This document shows positions 1 through 10,567 of a DNA stretch of 64,000 nt, piece after piece. How positions within the stretch are numbered: position 1 is the stretch's first letter; each line of letters begins with the position of its first letter. The notes beneath the pieces are model-generated. The model was not told the origin of the DNA. It saw nothing but the letters and a program-made list of their open reading frames with translations, and searched no databases. Position numbers and translations under genes: made by a program. The stretch is from Cerrena zonata (lineage: Eukaryota; Basidiomycota; Agaricomycetes; Polyporales; Cerrenaceae): positions 124,001 through 188,000 of the forward strand of contig JASBNA010000051.1 of NCBI GenBank assembly GCA_038087015.1, written 5' to 3'.

Positions 1-1704
1 CCGCCCCCTCCCAATTCGATGCCCCCACCTCAATTCATACCCGAGAGGAGGTTACCCACTACTTCAAATGCTTCTTATACCTCTCACGACATACCCCCTC
101 CGAGACCGTCATCACCCCCACCACCGGATCTCATCCAACGTGCTACTACCCCTCTTGGTTCAATCCTTTCCGTGCCTGCTCAGAGACCGTTCGGATTGCG
201 ATCACAGACGTCAAGTATACCTTCGCAGCAAGCCTTACGCCAACCTTCATCAACAAGCAGTTTCCGCTCTGGACCTAGCGGTATACCCGTCCGTAATCCT
301 CAGTCGAGCCCCTCGATACCTTCGTTCAATCTACGGGAAAGGGAACGTCGAGAAATGTCTTCCCTCTCGCTCAATTCTGGAGGACAGAGTCTCGGTTCTC
401 AGCGATCGTCTATTTCGTCTGATCATCACCTGTACGAACAATCCAACCAACGAGCTCCTGGTGCACCACCTGAGGCTACACCTGATCGTACGGCCGGATT
501 GACGAGTCGCAACGCCGCCCCTGGCTCCACTGATCCTACGGTCATTCATGCCATCACTCAGACAATGATTGGAGAGTTCTTGTATAAGTACACAAGGAGA
601 GCTATCGGGAAAGGACATGGAGAACGTCGACACAAGCGGTTCTTCTGGGTCCATCCCTACACTCGTACTTTGTATTGGAGTTCCGCCGATCCTGGCTCTT
701 CAGCCGTATCTGAGTCTAGTGCAAAGAGTGGTATGTGAAACCTATTCCTTGATATCTTGCTGTCGCTAAATGTTCTTGCCGTGCAGCTTACATTGAAGAC
801 GTTCGGTCTGTTCTGGACCCTAACCCTATGCCTCCAGGTATTCATCAGTACAGTGTCGTTGTCTCGACTCCTCAACGTGAGATGAAGTTCACTGCACCAA
901 CTAAAGAGCGACATGACATCTGGATCAATGTACGTCTCTAAGTTCATTCTCTCCTCGTTATTTAGTGTAGCTGACCATTCGTTTGATTTGTAGGCCTTGC
1001 AGTACCTTCTTTCACGTCCAAATGGTCCTGCTGGATCACCTTCGAATGGTATGGTGATGCCCAACAGTCCTATGTCCGTTGAAGAGAGGCTACCTGAAGA
1101 TGATCATACAAACGGTGGTCCGATCTACGCGAGTCCTCAAAGTCAACGCAGTACTCGTACAACAAGGACGGGCATCAGTTCGGATTCATTCAATATCACA
1201 CCGCGAGGTCAACGAAGTCAGTCTCAACTCTCGCTGGGCGGCTCAATGGGCAAACGTTCAGGTACACCTGCCGCCGAATACCTTCGTTGGAGTACTCTCG
1301 ATCCTGGAAGCCCATCGAAGTCATTTGAACACATTCCCGCGAACGACGGAGAACTCGATTTCGAGCTGCACGACGATACACTATCAGACGAAGGCTTCGA
1401 AGGTCTAGAAAATGTACGAGCTTGTTGTGATGGACGACATACTGTTGGTCGAAATGGCAAGATTATTCATCATCACGACCATGATCACCGTGATCAACCC
1501 GCTCCTCGAGAGCGTTCGCGAACACGAGACCAGCATTTGGATCCTAACCCTCAAGAATTATCACGGCCTGTGTCTCCAGCGTGGTCATTCCGTTCTCGGG
1601 CAGGTAGTGCAACGTCACACGATCGAGACGGTGCCGGTTTCTTCTCTCGATTTGGGTCAAGGCGATCGACTAAGACGGCCTTGTCTTCCTCCACTACGCA
1701 TTAG
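1..1704 (+). CDS. Num1/ApsA/Mcp5-type cortical PH-domain protein, 3' part
   Basis: The reading frame is open from base 1, so the start lies outside the window. Exons are 1-730, 787-929 and 994-1704, with consensus introns 731-786 and 930-993. The first ~180 visible residues are Ser/Pro-rich and look disordered. A PH domain follows, from the MIGEFLYKYTRR motif through residues encoded across both introns to the WINALQYLLSRP helix. This matches the PH domain of Num1 (yeast), ApsA (Aspergillus) and Mcp5 (fission yeast), which binds plasma-membrane phosphoinositide to anchor dynein or mitochondria at the cortex. The last ~230 residues are low-complexity, with a His/Asp-rich patch and Arg/Ser runs. 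The family normally has a long N-terminal coiled coil, expected upstream. The PH assignment is firm; the cortical dynein/mitochondrial anchor role is inferred from the family. Confidence 0.85.
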
Positions 1705-2244
1705 CCGGTATTATCATCGTTCCATCTAATCCTTGATTTTCACTTACCTTCTGTGTTAATTTGTTCTATATTGTCTCTGCTTTTGGATGACTGCTTGAAC
1801 ATTACAACTCTCATTTTTAATGGTTCTTTCCTCTGTGCCCTTTCCTTTTCTTGTGAATTGTTTCTTTCCTTTCCAAGTACAAGATCATATGTACTACCCA
1901 TTGAATCACTGTGCTGTATGCACCATACACTCCTTAAGTACCTGTGTGGTTATAAAAATTATAATGCATGCCATGTCTTGATATTTCTGGGTATTGACTG
2001 TCAAATTAACTATTGCTGTATGCCAATCTAGGGTATAGTACATCAAGAAGGTATGTTATGTTATAGAGTAAGCCAGTGAGTGTATGATACTATTTAGATG
2101 AGAAGAGAGATCATGTCAAGAATAAGAAATGAATTATGTTCCACAGGATAAAGGGAGTGTTTCAAGAAATATGAATCAGTGGACCTAAATGTAGGTTAGA
2201 ACATTAGTCTGATAATTTGAAGTAATGCATGTATGTGATTTACC
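1705..2244. other. intergenic, 3' flanks of two convergent genes
   Basis: A T-rich 3' flank follows the PH gene, then moderately AT-rich sequence up to the stop of the minus-strand gene at 2245. No coding signal, RNA gene or repeat was seen. Confidence 0.5.
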
Positions 2245-3217
2245 TTAGAAAGGATGGCCATACCTTTGAAATGGCAGGTCATAGGGCTCAATCCTCACTT
2301 GAACAGTGTCTGTATCTGTATCTTTGCCCTTGTATATGATGCTAGCCATCATAATCTTCCCAGGCACTCTTGCATGGGGCTTAGGGAAGCCTGGAGGAGG
2401 GGAGAGTCTTGTTCCAAAGCTTGGCCAATCTCCATCTGGAGTACTTTCCAGCATCTCAGTGTCAGAGCTTGCAGTTTCAAGTTGAGACAGCATAGATATG
2501 GAGACTGATACCTCCCCAAAGTCTCCACCAGAGATTGTGGAGGAGGTTTGAACCTCAGGCTGAGGTGAAGGGACATGAGGCTGAGGGGTTGGTAAGGTTG
2601 ATGAAGGAGACTTGTAAAAAAATTCAGATGTCTCATGGCCAAGATATGAATCTACCAGTGGCTCCATGGTGATTTCATCAACATTCATACACAGCTCAGA
2701 CTCTGGGAGTGTCACAATGTCTGTGGGGTATGATGTGAATAACTATAATCAAAAATCATTCATGCTGTGTTAGAAGAAATGTAACAGACCAGCATACCTC
2801 AGGTGAGGATCTCTGAGGTTTTACAACCTGAGCCCTGAGTTGTTCAATCTCAACATTCTTGTCCAAGAGCTCTTTTGTGAAGTGAGTTTTCAGAGCTTCT
2901 AACTCAGCACTCTTGAGCTGAAGCTCTGTCTCAAGCTCTTTACATCTTGGCACCCACTATAACATACACAGCAGATATTTAAGTTTGAGTTTATTCACAG
3001 TTAATAATGAATGTATAACAAAATTAGTACTCACAAGATTGTTGATATCACTTCTTAAAGAAGCTGCTGCCACCAATGCAGAATCTAGTTCTGCACGGAT
3101 TGGTGTAATTGCTTCACTGAGAATACAATTGATGATATTCTCAATTGCTTGTGTACCTGTTGCCATTGAAGGTAAGTTTTTTAGTTGTTCATTAGAGAAA
3201 GACATGAAAGTTAGCAA
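2245..3217 (-). CDS. hypothetical coiled-coil protein
   Basis: Three exons on the minus strand (3217-3035, 2956-2798, 2742-2245) join in frame through consensus introns at 2957-3034 and 2743-2797. The product is about 280 residues. ATGs at 3217 and 3205 are both possible; the later one gives MSFSNEQLK. Residues ~15-110 are Leu/Glu/Lys-rich and should form a coiled coil (for example LETELQLKSAELEALK). The second half is acidic and Pro/Ser/Thr-rich, ending in an IEPYDLPFQ segment. I do not recognise the family. It is more AT-rich than neighbouring genes and could be a captured or transposon-associated gene. Splicing is well supported by frame continuity, but no function can be given. Confidence 0.55.
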
Positions 3218-3944
3218 AAATGATCACTGTATGTAGGATGATCAACAATGTTGCAACTTGAACTTCACGCGGCTCACATGCCTCAGATAGTACTGCTTCA
3301 TAGATCTATTTGGCAGGTATTGAGGAACAGTAGCTTTGGTCATGTAAAGCACATCCTTATGGTCTATCTCTCATTCCGATAGACATTCACTTGTTCACAG
3401 CTCTTCGTATCCCACCTTTCGGTTAAGCTTTCATGCTATCGACCAAATCAAATCGCGGCTCGGACCTCCAGTTTTGACGTCTAGTGAGTTTTGTCGAAGT
3501 CCTTTCTTCATCACTAGCTGACTTCATAGTACATAAAGCAACTCATAAATTCTGTCCTATCCTGTCGAAACATAGGTTTACCTCTTACAGGTATTCGAAG
3601 CACTAGATGTCGATTAGAATGAGCTCAGATACTCATTACTGTTCCTTCTATTCAATTCACGTGTCTTGGCAGTCCGGAAACGACAACGTTCCGTGTTGAT
3701 CAATGACGAGATCGTAGAATTCTATCGTGCCCTGTGGTGGCGACACTATTGAATCCAAAAATACCCTTGGGGAAAAGCTGACTCACGACAAAATGTTCCG
3801 AGAAGCCGACATTTGTTGAATACCGATGGTGAGCGTCCTATACATCCATCGAACTATATAAGATGACCTAGAACTTGCCACGCTAATCCTCGGAATCTCC
3901 TCCACAGAGAGTGCGTACGCAATATTTCTTCTATACCACTGAAA
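3218..3944. other. intergenic
   Basis: This is the divergent spacer between the minus-strand hypothetical gene and the dehydrogenase, so it should hold both promoters. No further coding region or repeat was recognised. Confidence 0.4.
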
Positions 3945-5103
3945 ATGGTGTCTTGGGTGATAACTGGGTCCAATCGCGGAATTGGGGTAAGTAGTCTCTG
4001 TTGAACTAACGAAATATCCTCCGAGTCTAAGATCATATCTATAGCTTGCTTTTGTTCAGCGATTGGTTAGTTTTTCGTTATTTCACACAGCTTCAGACTC
4101 ATCGGTATCGTAATATAGAGCTCGGACCCAACTAACGTCATATTCGCCCTCACGCGCAACAAAGCGAACTCTACAGCCCTGCGGGATCTCGAATCTAAGA
4201 AAGATAACGTACATGTCCTTCAGGCTGATATCACGGACGTTCCATCTTTACGGGTTAGTCGTCGAGTCGAATCACTATACCTCAGAATCTCTGACTGTCA
4301 TAAAAACATCACAGGAATCTGCGAAGGAGGTCGAGAAACGCACCGGTGGAACCTTGGACGTTCTCATCAACAATGCTGCTCAATTGACTGTTGACCGCGG
4401 TTATTGGTCTCTTGATATGTAGTATGTACTTTTGTTACTTGTGAGCTATGCGACTCCTTACACTCTTTCAGCGACGGAAAAGAGGACCTACTAGACGAAG
4501 ACTGCAATCGCTTTGTAATAATATTCTAGCTCTGACTACTATTACATCGTCATACTGAACACGCTATAGATCGAAGTCAATGTTCTTGGAGTCATCAAAA
4601 CGATCAACGTCTTCCTTCCGCTTCTCCGTAAGGCTGCTGAACAATCCTTCGCCAAAGTCATCACTATCAGCTCAGCCGCGGGTGATCTGGATTTTACCTC
4701 GAAGACGGGAATGGATTATTTCGCACCATATTCCATATCGAAAGCCGCAGTCAACATGGTAGCTGCGAAGTATGCGGCTACATTCAAGGATCAGAATATG
4801 GCGTTCATATCCCTATCTCCCGGTGTTGTGAATACTATCAGTGATAAACGTACGTATTCATGTATCTAAAACTATAAGTTGCCATTAACATATGACTACT
4901 GTGGTCTCTCAGCAAAAGAGGTCCAAGATGCTGTTTATGGTAAACTCATCAAAGACTTCCGGGCTGGGTGTCCCGATTGGAATGGCGTCTTCATGTTACC
5001 GGATGAATCGGTCGCTGCCATGCTGGACACAATATCTAAACTTACTTCTAAGGACTCCGGAGCATTTATAACGCATCGCGGTGATACTAAAGATTGGTTA
5101 TAA
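3945..5103 (+). CDS. short-chain dehydrogenase/reductase (C-factor-like)
   Basis: ATG at 3945 opens MVSWVITGSNRGIG, the glycine-rich Rossmann nucleotide-binding motif TGxxxGIG. Seven exons are inferred: 3945-3986, 4045-4065, 4119-4253, 4315-4421, 4472-4514, 4570-4849 and 4913-5103. The second is a 21-base microexon. Other family landmarks are LINNAA, the catalytic Ser in ITISSAAG, and the YSISK Tyr-Lys pair. The protein is about 272 residues, typical of a cytosolic classical SDR using NAD(P)H. The overall pattern resembles the fungal C-factor-like subgroup; the substrate is unknown. It lies between an unrelated hypothetical gene and CBP3 with no cluster context, so secondary-metabolite involvement is not suggested. 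Confidence 0.85.
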
Positions 5104-5417
5104 AGGATTTCAGTACTGTTTAGAAATGGGGACTATGATCTTGACCGTCAGTACATAAACAAAACGGGTGTAATCAACGTTCGTGATAGGAATAAAAAAT
5201 ATGAGACTATTAGCAGCTGCCATACATTCTACAAGGTTACGCATCACTGTATCACAATATGTAACCTAATTTGCGCTACCTCTCAATATGACTCTGAATT
5301 GACTCGTGAATACTACACATACTGTAAATAGACATTCCGGCAACACCCGATCACATAATTTCAAGTTCTTCCGCTTGCATTGAAGTTCGTCATACCAGGT
5401 CATACCTTACGAGCATC
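5104..5417. other. intergenic
   Basis: This 314-base spacer between two plus-strand genes contains the SDR 3' flank and the CBP3 promoter. I saw nothing else in it. Confidence 0.4.
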
Positions 5418-6889
5418 ATGGTTGCCCGTTCCATCCTCTCTCATCGTTTAAAATATCATACAACCTCACTAATCTCCAAAAACATACTTAGCTTGTCTGT
5501 TGCTAGACCAAAATTAATCCGACCACTTGTCACCGCTCCAAAACACTCGCCACAACATAACACCCCACCTTCACCTTCTACGTCCTCGGCACAAAGCTCA
5601 GAACAATCGAAAGGCCCCAAACCTACGGAAACTACTCTCCAAACTCCGACCCGACCGCAGCCATGGCTCACTAGAAAGCTTCGGGAAAATCCTACCGCTC
5701 TGCAGGCTTTCTTTGGACTCGCAAGGGTGATGGGGTACGGAAGTAAGAAACAGCTGTCGGGAAGGAGGGCTTTGCTCATGTACCAAAGACTTTGTGCGAA
5801 CCGTCCAATTGAAGAGAGGGCCTTCTGGCAGGATGGTGAGTAGTCGACTCCCCATGAATTTGTCTCTTTATAGGGTCATCACACATGTGCTTGAATAACC
5901 GTACGAGACATGTGAATGTATTCGTTTCTCCCAATGTTCATTTAAATGCCATGTCTGTTCGTCACGCCTCTCGGACAGACAGGTGATATTTCACATTTCA
6001 ACGCGTCGCGGATGACTTATTCTTTGAGTATTCCAATCAAGCAAGTGCTCACCTAAATATTAATATCATAGAATGCCATCTTCCGCCGACATTCCAGTCG
6101 TGGTTCTCCGTAACGAACCTCCACGTTTGGCTCCTCACTGTCCGACTGCGAGCCCTGCCGGACCCATATGCAAAACATCATATTCAAGGTCTCATCGACC
6201 ATTTCTTCCTAGACGTCGAAGACCGCGTCCGTGTGGTCCTTCAACCTGCGACTCGCAAAAATATGCCTCCTTCACCACTCCAAACTTCTGACTCTACGCC
6301 GTCTGATTCTTCGGGACCTTCGTCTCCGTCGAATCCTGATTTCTATACTATTGCTAATGGTAACGGTAAAGACCGACCTAAAGGCTCCGCACCGGAACGG
6401 CTTGTTACTCGTCAGATGAAGATTCTCAAGGAACAGTGGGCCGGACTCGGACTCTCGATGGACCTTTCTCTCATGAAAGGCGACGCCGAGATGGCTGGTG
6501 CTATCTGGCGAAATTTCCTCGGTGCGCGAGGAGCGCGAGGGATCGTTTATCCTTCTTCTACCTCGGTAGAAACTGGGAAACCGAAGCCGTATTTTAGACG
6601 ATCTGTCAACCTCGTCGGAGGTGAGGTGGAGAGCGTGAAGAAAATTGATGAGGAGGGTCTGGAAAAGGCTGAAGCGAGGGATGATGGGAGTGGGGTACAC
6701 GACTATGCGCCGGAGGAGGCTGATAAGTATGTCAAGTATCCAGAGCTGATGGAGGAGATTGTTGTGTATGTGAGGAGGGAGTTGAAGAGGTTGGAAGGGT
6801 TGAAGGATGAGGAGGTAATGGGACCGATGGTGATGGGCAAGGAGATGAGCGGTATTGAGAAATTGAGCTTTGGAAAGATCAGGACCTAG
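5418..6889 (+). CDS. CBP3: CBP3/UQCC1-type ubiquinol-cytochrome c chaperone
   Basis: Two exons, 5418-5835 and 6072-6889, are joined by a 236-base intron; the codon split across it gives WQDECHLPPTFQSWF. The N-terminus is basic, rich in Arg/Ser and poor in acidic residues, as expected for a mitochondrial presequence, followed by a Ser/Pro/Thr linker. The conserved chaperone domain runs from ALQAFFGLARVMGYG through SWFSVTNLHVWLLTVRLRAL and the HFFLDVEDRVR segment to the LSLMKGDAEMAGAIWRNF region. This is Pfam Ubiq_cyt_C_chap. In yeast Cbp3-Cbp6 binds the mitoribosome exit and newly made cytochrome b in complex III assembly. About 410 residues, slightly longer than yeast Cbp3, mainly through an acidic C-terminal tail. 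No break was seen. Confidence 0.9.
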
Positions 6890-7200
6890 GGATTATGCCA
6901 CCAGAGACCGTATCATGCCTATTTCTTGAGTAATCCTAAGTATGAATTCCAGCACTGCGACCAGATGGTACTACAAAAGTTCTGCTTCTCGTATTATATT
7001 TGCATATAAACTTATCTCAGTGTTGTTTTCCCTGGTTGCGGGGAGTTTGCTGATGGACCTATGGTGGGTACGTCTATAACTACCAGTCAGATAGCTTTCT
7101 TCATCAAATCAGAGAAATCCTGAACATAACAGACGAACATCTTGCATACCAACACAGTGTACAACACCGCACACACAAAATGCTTTGAACCCTATTGCAT
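6890..7200. other. intergenic
   Basis: This is the 3' flank of CBP3. No coding signal was seen. Similarity to the second copy of the inverted duplication begins near its right edge. Confidence 0.35.
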
Positions 7201-9890
7201 CATACAGTAAAGTTGTAAAATACGAAAGAGGCTGAGGACGGGACTCGCGAGATGAATGAACTGAAAGGATGTGGCGGTCATTGACTATTGTCAATAGACG
7301 GATAATGGAAATCTCATTTCCGCTCGATCGGATTTCCAAATATGATTGTCTTGACATCGTCCCCGGCCCATTGAATCGTCGACGCTACAGCGTGAGAACC
7401 AGGGTTTCATTGCCATGATTAAAATATTGAGGTCCCAACCGGGGAAATGGTCACAGGGGACGCGCGAGATTCACGTTACAAAACAGAACTGGACTTTGAT
7501 TTCGTTCCTAAACCAAATATAAGGCTGCAAACTGGATTATTTCGTATTCGATCGAAAGGCGGCATAAATTAAATGTGTCAATCATGACGAAGACTGATCG
7601 AAGGTCTTAAACTTACATCGCCCACAGTGAGCTACATAGAATCAACACATTCGGACGTGCAACTGAGAAAACGTAAAAACACGTAACCCGTTAGGGACAA
7701 AGAGAGCCGGAGTTGGTAGAATCCACCCTGTGCCAATCAAGCACTACCTCCAAGGCAACGAGGGGCAAAGTCAAAGTCGGCTAAAGAACCTGGCCAGAGG
7801 GCGTGATCGAACCTGGCAGAAAGAACGTATGACATATAAAAGGATCCCGACCTTACAGCTGCCACCACATTTCCTCTTTCATTTCCTCTTTCTCCTGCAC
7901 TTCTTGTTCTTCCGTCGTGTACTTTCCTTTATACCACCTAATACATTTATCAATACAACCAGTAAGTATTCGTTCCTAACACATTCAACCTCACTCACTG
8001 ACCGTCTTTCAACTAGTCCATGGCATCCCCAAAGAAGAGAGGAGCAGGCACTCCAGCTAAGAAACCTCCTGCTTCTCCTGCCAAGAAACTCGCAAGTCCA
8101 AGAAAACGCGTCCAGAAAGCCCTGAACACTCCTACTCGACAATCCAGCCGTCTCCGCTCAAGGCATGAACAGATCCAGGATGAACAGGACCAGGCCATGC
8201 AAGTCGACCATCCCCCGCGTCCACATTCTCCCGCGAGCACCTTTGGCTCCTCTCTCACCCCTACCTCTCAGATCTCTCAAAAACATGCCAATCAGCAGCC
8301 GACTGTTAAACAAGGTATTCTCAGACAGAATACTCCCCTTACCGCAAACGACAGAGAGCCTTCCGTCCATACTGCACGTTCTCTTGCTCATGACTTGTTC
8401 GAGTGTGCCTCTCAGCACCATGCAGAGAACATGTCTCAGCCGGGAGAGAAGGGAACTCGCGCATCAACTAGAGGACCCACCCCGAGACTTGATCTTGACC
8501 GAGACTATGTGTATCGCGTCGAGGATATGCGTGGCACAGAGGGCCAACCCACAGGTCCTTCACGTATCGGTCTCTATCCTGCCGCCCCGCCCGCACTCGA
8601 TGGCCAACGTCCACATCCACGCCCACGTCTACGTCGAAGCCCGAACTCCATCGACGTCGAGAGGCGTATCAATCAACGTCGAAAGGCAGAAGCACACATC
8701 CAGGCTCAGCTCGACCAAGCAGAGAACTATCATGTCGATAACAGCGAGGTCACCGTCGGTGCCTTCCCACCCTCACAATGGGGCTCCAGTGGAACCGCAC
8801 TCTACCCTGATCCCGAACCTCCTTCACGAATAAATCGCCACCCCGTCCCAAGGGGCATGGATGCGGTCATCGTTCGCACCGACTCCGAGATTGCTCGTCT
8901 ACCTTCGGAGGAGCCACAGAACTGGGCCATCGATGTATATCCTTCCCTTGCTCGACATATCATCGAGACGCCCGCAAGGGAGGAGGCCGAAGTGGCAGAG
9001 ATCCTTGCAGTCGAGTCGCACGCTGGTGTTCCATGCTGGATGTACGCTAATGGCAGGATAGAGATCTATGCAGATCGCAGTACACCACAGTTTCGACAAC
9101 TCTGGCAGTTTCTTCAAGAACTCGGAGGCACCCAGCTACCCAGCGGCAGCCCGATGGAAGGTATAGACGATGACAACACTGGTACCGAGACACCTGTTGG
9201 CCCAGTATACGGGGTCGACACGACCAACGTGCCGATTGCAGGTCCCAGCAACATGCAGATTGGCCGGGTAAACCCCCCATACTTAAACATGAGGATGAAC
9301 GAGGACCCTCCCTATCGCGGCCCACCAGTTGGTGCTGATTTCACTCGGTACAGAATCAAATCATGGAGGGCGCAGGTGGAGCCACTAGCACTTGCTGGTC
9401 AAATCTCGAGCCTGGACGACAGGAGTGCCTATCAAGGAAGCATTGACTATAGCAATGTGGGAGACGATGACGATGACGACGATAACGAGACCGACAACGA
9501 ACCTCCTGTAATAGTGTGGTGTTCCTTCCACGACAAGAGGGAGCCTTGTTCCGAGTGCGACGATGAGTTAATGGCTTACGCGTGACGGTCTTCAATGATA
9601 TTTGTGAAGGTTATTTTCCCAATTTGCATACCTCATTCCTTTCGGTATGTTTTCGATCTCGATTCATGTTCTCTCCTGTGTTTCATTTCATCAGTTCCGT
9701 TATGTATACTGTTCTGAGCAATAATACCATCACCATCGCGCAGGATCGCTTACTGTATCTAATGTATCGTTAGAGATTTGTATTCTCTGTACTTACCTAG
9801 TCGTATCAAGTTATGAATCAAAATCTGTTATTATAATAGTCTGTCAAAAGCAAATAACGTACTTGTCAGTCTTGCTTCGTGCGAGAGATC
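7200..9890 (+). repeat. inverted segmental duplication, copy A
   Basis: This segment matches, in opposite orientation, the segment around 18845-21545. Landmarks shared by both copies are CCGGCCCATTGA near 7368, GATTTCGTTCCTAAAC near 7498, GTTAGGGACAAAGAGAGCC near 7690, the whole coding region, and CTTGTCAG plus TTGCTTCG near 9870. The coding part is nearly identical. The far promoter side carries many small indels and substitutions and fades near 7200. Each copy holds one full-length gene with its promoter and 3' flank. Coordinates are approximate. Confidence 0.85.
8020..9585 (+). CDS. uncharacterised 521-aa protein, paralog A
   Basis: Single-exon ORF starting MASPKKRGAGTPAKK. A probable 5'UTR intron (GTAAGT at about 7961 to ACTAG at 8016) ends just before the ATG. 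The first ~50 residues are Lys/Arg/Pro-rich with repeated SPKK-, TPAKK- and SPRKR-like units, resembling histone H1-like minor-groove contacts and possibly nuclear localisation. The middle is hydrophilic with many Arg/Pro and contains a compact stretch near residues 330-380 (VPCWMYANGRIEIYADRS). An Asp-run precedes a C-terminal tail with the Cys spacing CSFHDKREPCSECDDE. I do not recognise a Pfam family. Compared with the 516-aa paralog it has a five-residue insertion after RSRHE and scattered substitutions. Being intact in both copies, it is probably functional. A nuclear or chromatin role is only a guess from the N-terminus. Confidence 0.8.
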   Translation: MASPKKRGAGTPAKKPPASPAKKLASPRKRVQKALNTPTRQSSRLRSRHEQIQDEQDQAMQVDHPPRPHSPASTFGSSLTPTSQISQKHANQQPTVKQGILRQNTPLTANDREPSVHTARSLAHDLFECASQHHAENMSQPGEKGTRASTRGPTPRLDLDRDYVYRVEDMRGTEGQPTGPSRIGLYPAAPPALDGQRPHPRPRLRRSPNSIDVERRINQRRKAEAHIQAQLDQAENYHVDNSEVTVGAFPPSQWGSSGTALYPDPEPPSRINRHPVPRGMDAVIVRTDSEIARLPSEEPQNWAIDVYPSLARHIIETPAREEAEVAEILAVESHAGVPCWMYANGRIEIYADRSTPQFRQLWQFLQELGGTQLPSGSPMEGIDDDNTGTETPVGPVYGVDTTNVPIAGPSNMQIGRVNPPYLNMRMNEDPPYRGPPVGADFTRYRIKSWRAQVEPLALAGQISSLDDRSAYQGSIDYSNVGDDDDDDDNETDNEPPVIVWCSFHDKREPCSECDDELMAYA

Positions 9891-10567
9891 AAAGAGACTT
9901 TGTATCATACGGTAACATATACAGCCATACAAGTAGTGTATTCTTCGTGCTATATTTTCTCTCTTCACCGTGTTCATTTGGCAGTGACACCGTTCGATTA
10001 GGTCTGGGTTCCGCAGAATCGATTGTAATAATGGTCGCAATATCCAAGATGGCAGAGTTGAACAAAGATGTGTTAGGGTGTCAACCACACTATCTTCGGT
10101 CTTCATAGACTCCAAAGCACCCGTAGATGATCACATCGATAATACATTTCTCACGGTATCAAACACTGTCACTATTAGCCTCAGGCCTATCAATGTTCTA
10201 CTTCGTCTCAGGCTACTTATCTATAATCTCTTAACACACACCCCGTCAAGGATGTAAACTGTCGACAGCCTGAACACAGCGAAATCCCGTATAAAATCTG
10301 ACTCAGAGATTTGGTAATGTAATAGCCATCATAACGAATAAACAAGTGGGTATATATGGGAACCATAGACACTGAGACAGACAGTATACAGCTTTTATGC
10401 GGTCGAGGCGTAAACGATACATAAAAAAAACTAATCGTAAAAAATGAAGCATCGGACAATATAGGACAACGTGCGTAAGAGACAAGATAGAGACAAAAAT
10501 AGGTGTTATGGGAGATATGCAAATCATTGAGCGGAGTAACTCCCTGTAAAATAAAACGTATGAGCAA
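9886..10567. other. intergenic between paralog A and TUP1
   Basis: The two flanking genes converge here, so the stretch should hold their 3' ends. Similarity to the other duplication copy stops close to 9890. Open frames in the remainder have no coding character. Confidence 0.4.
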
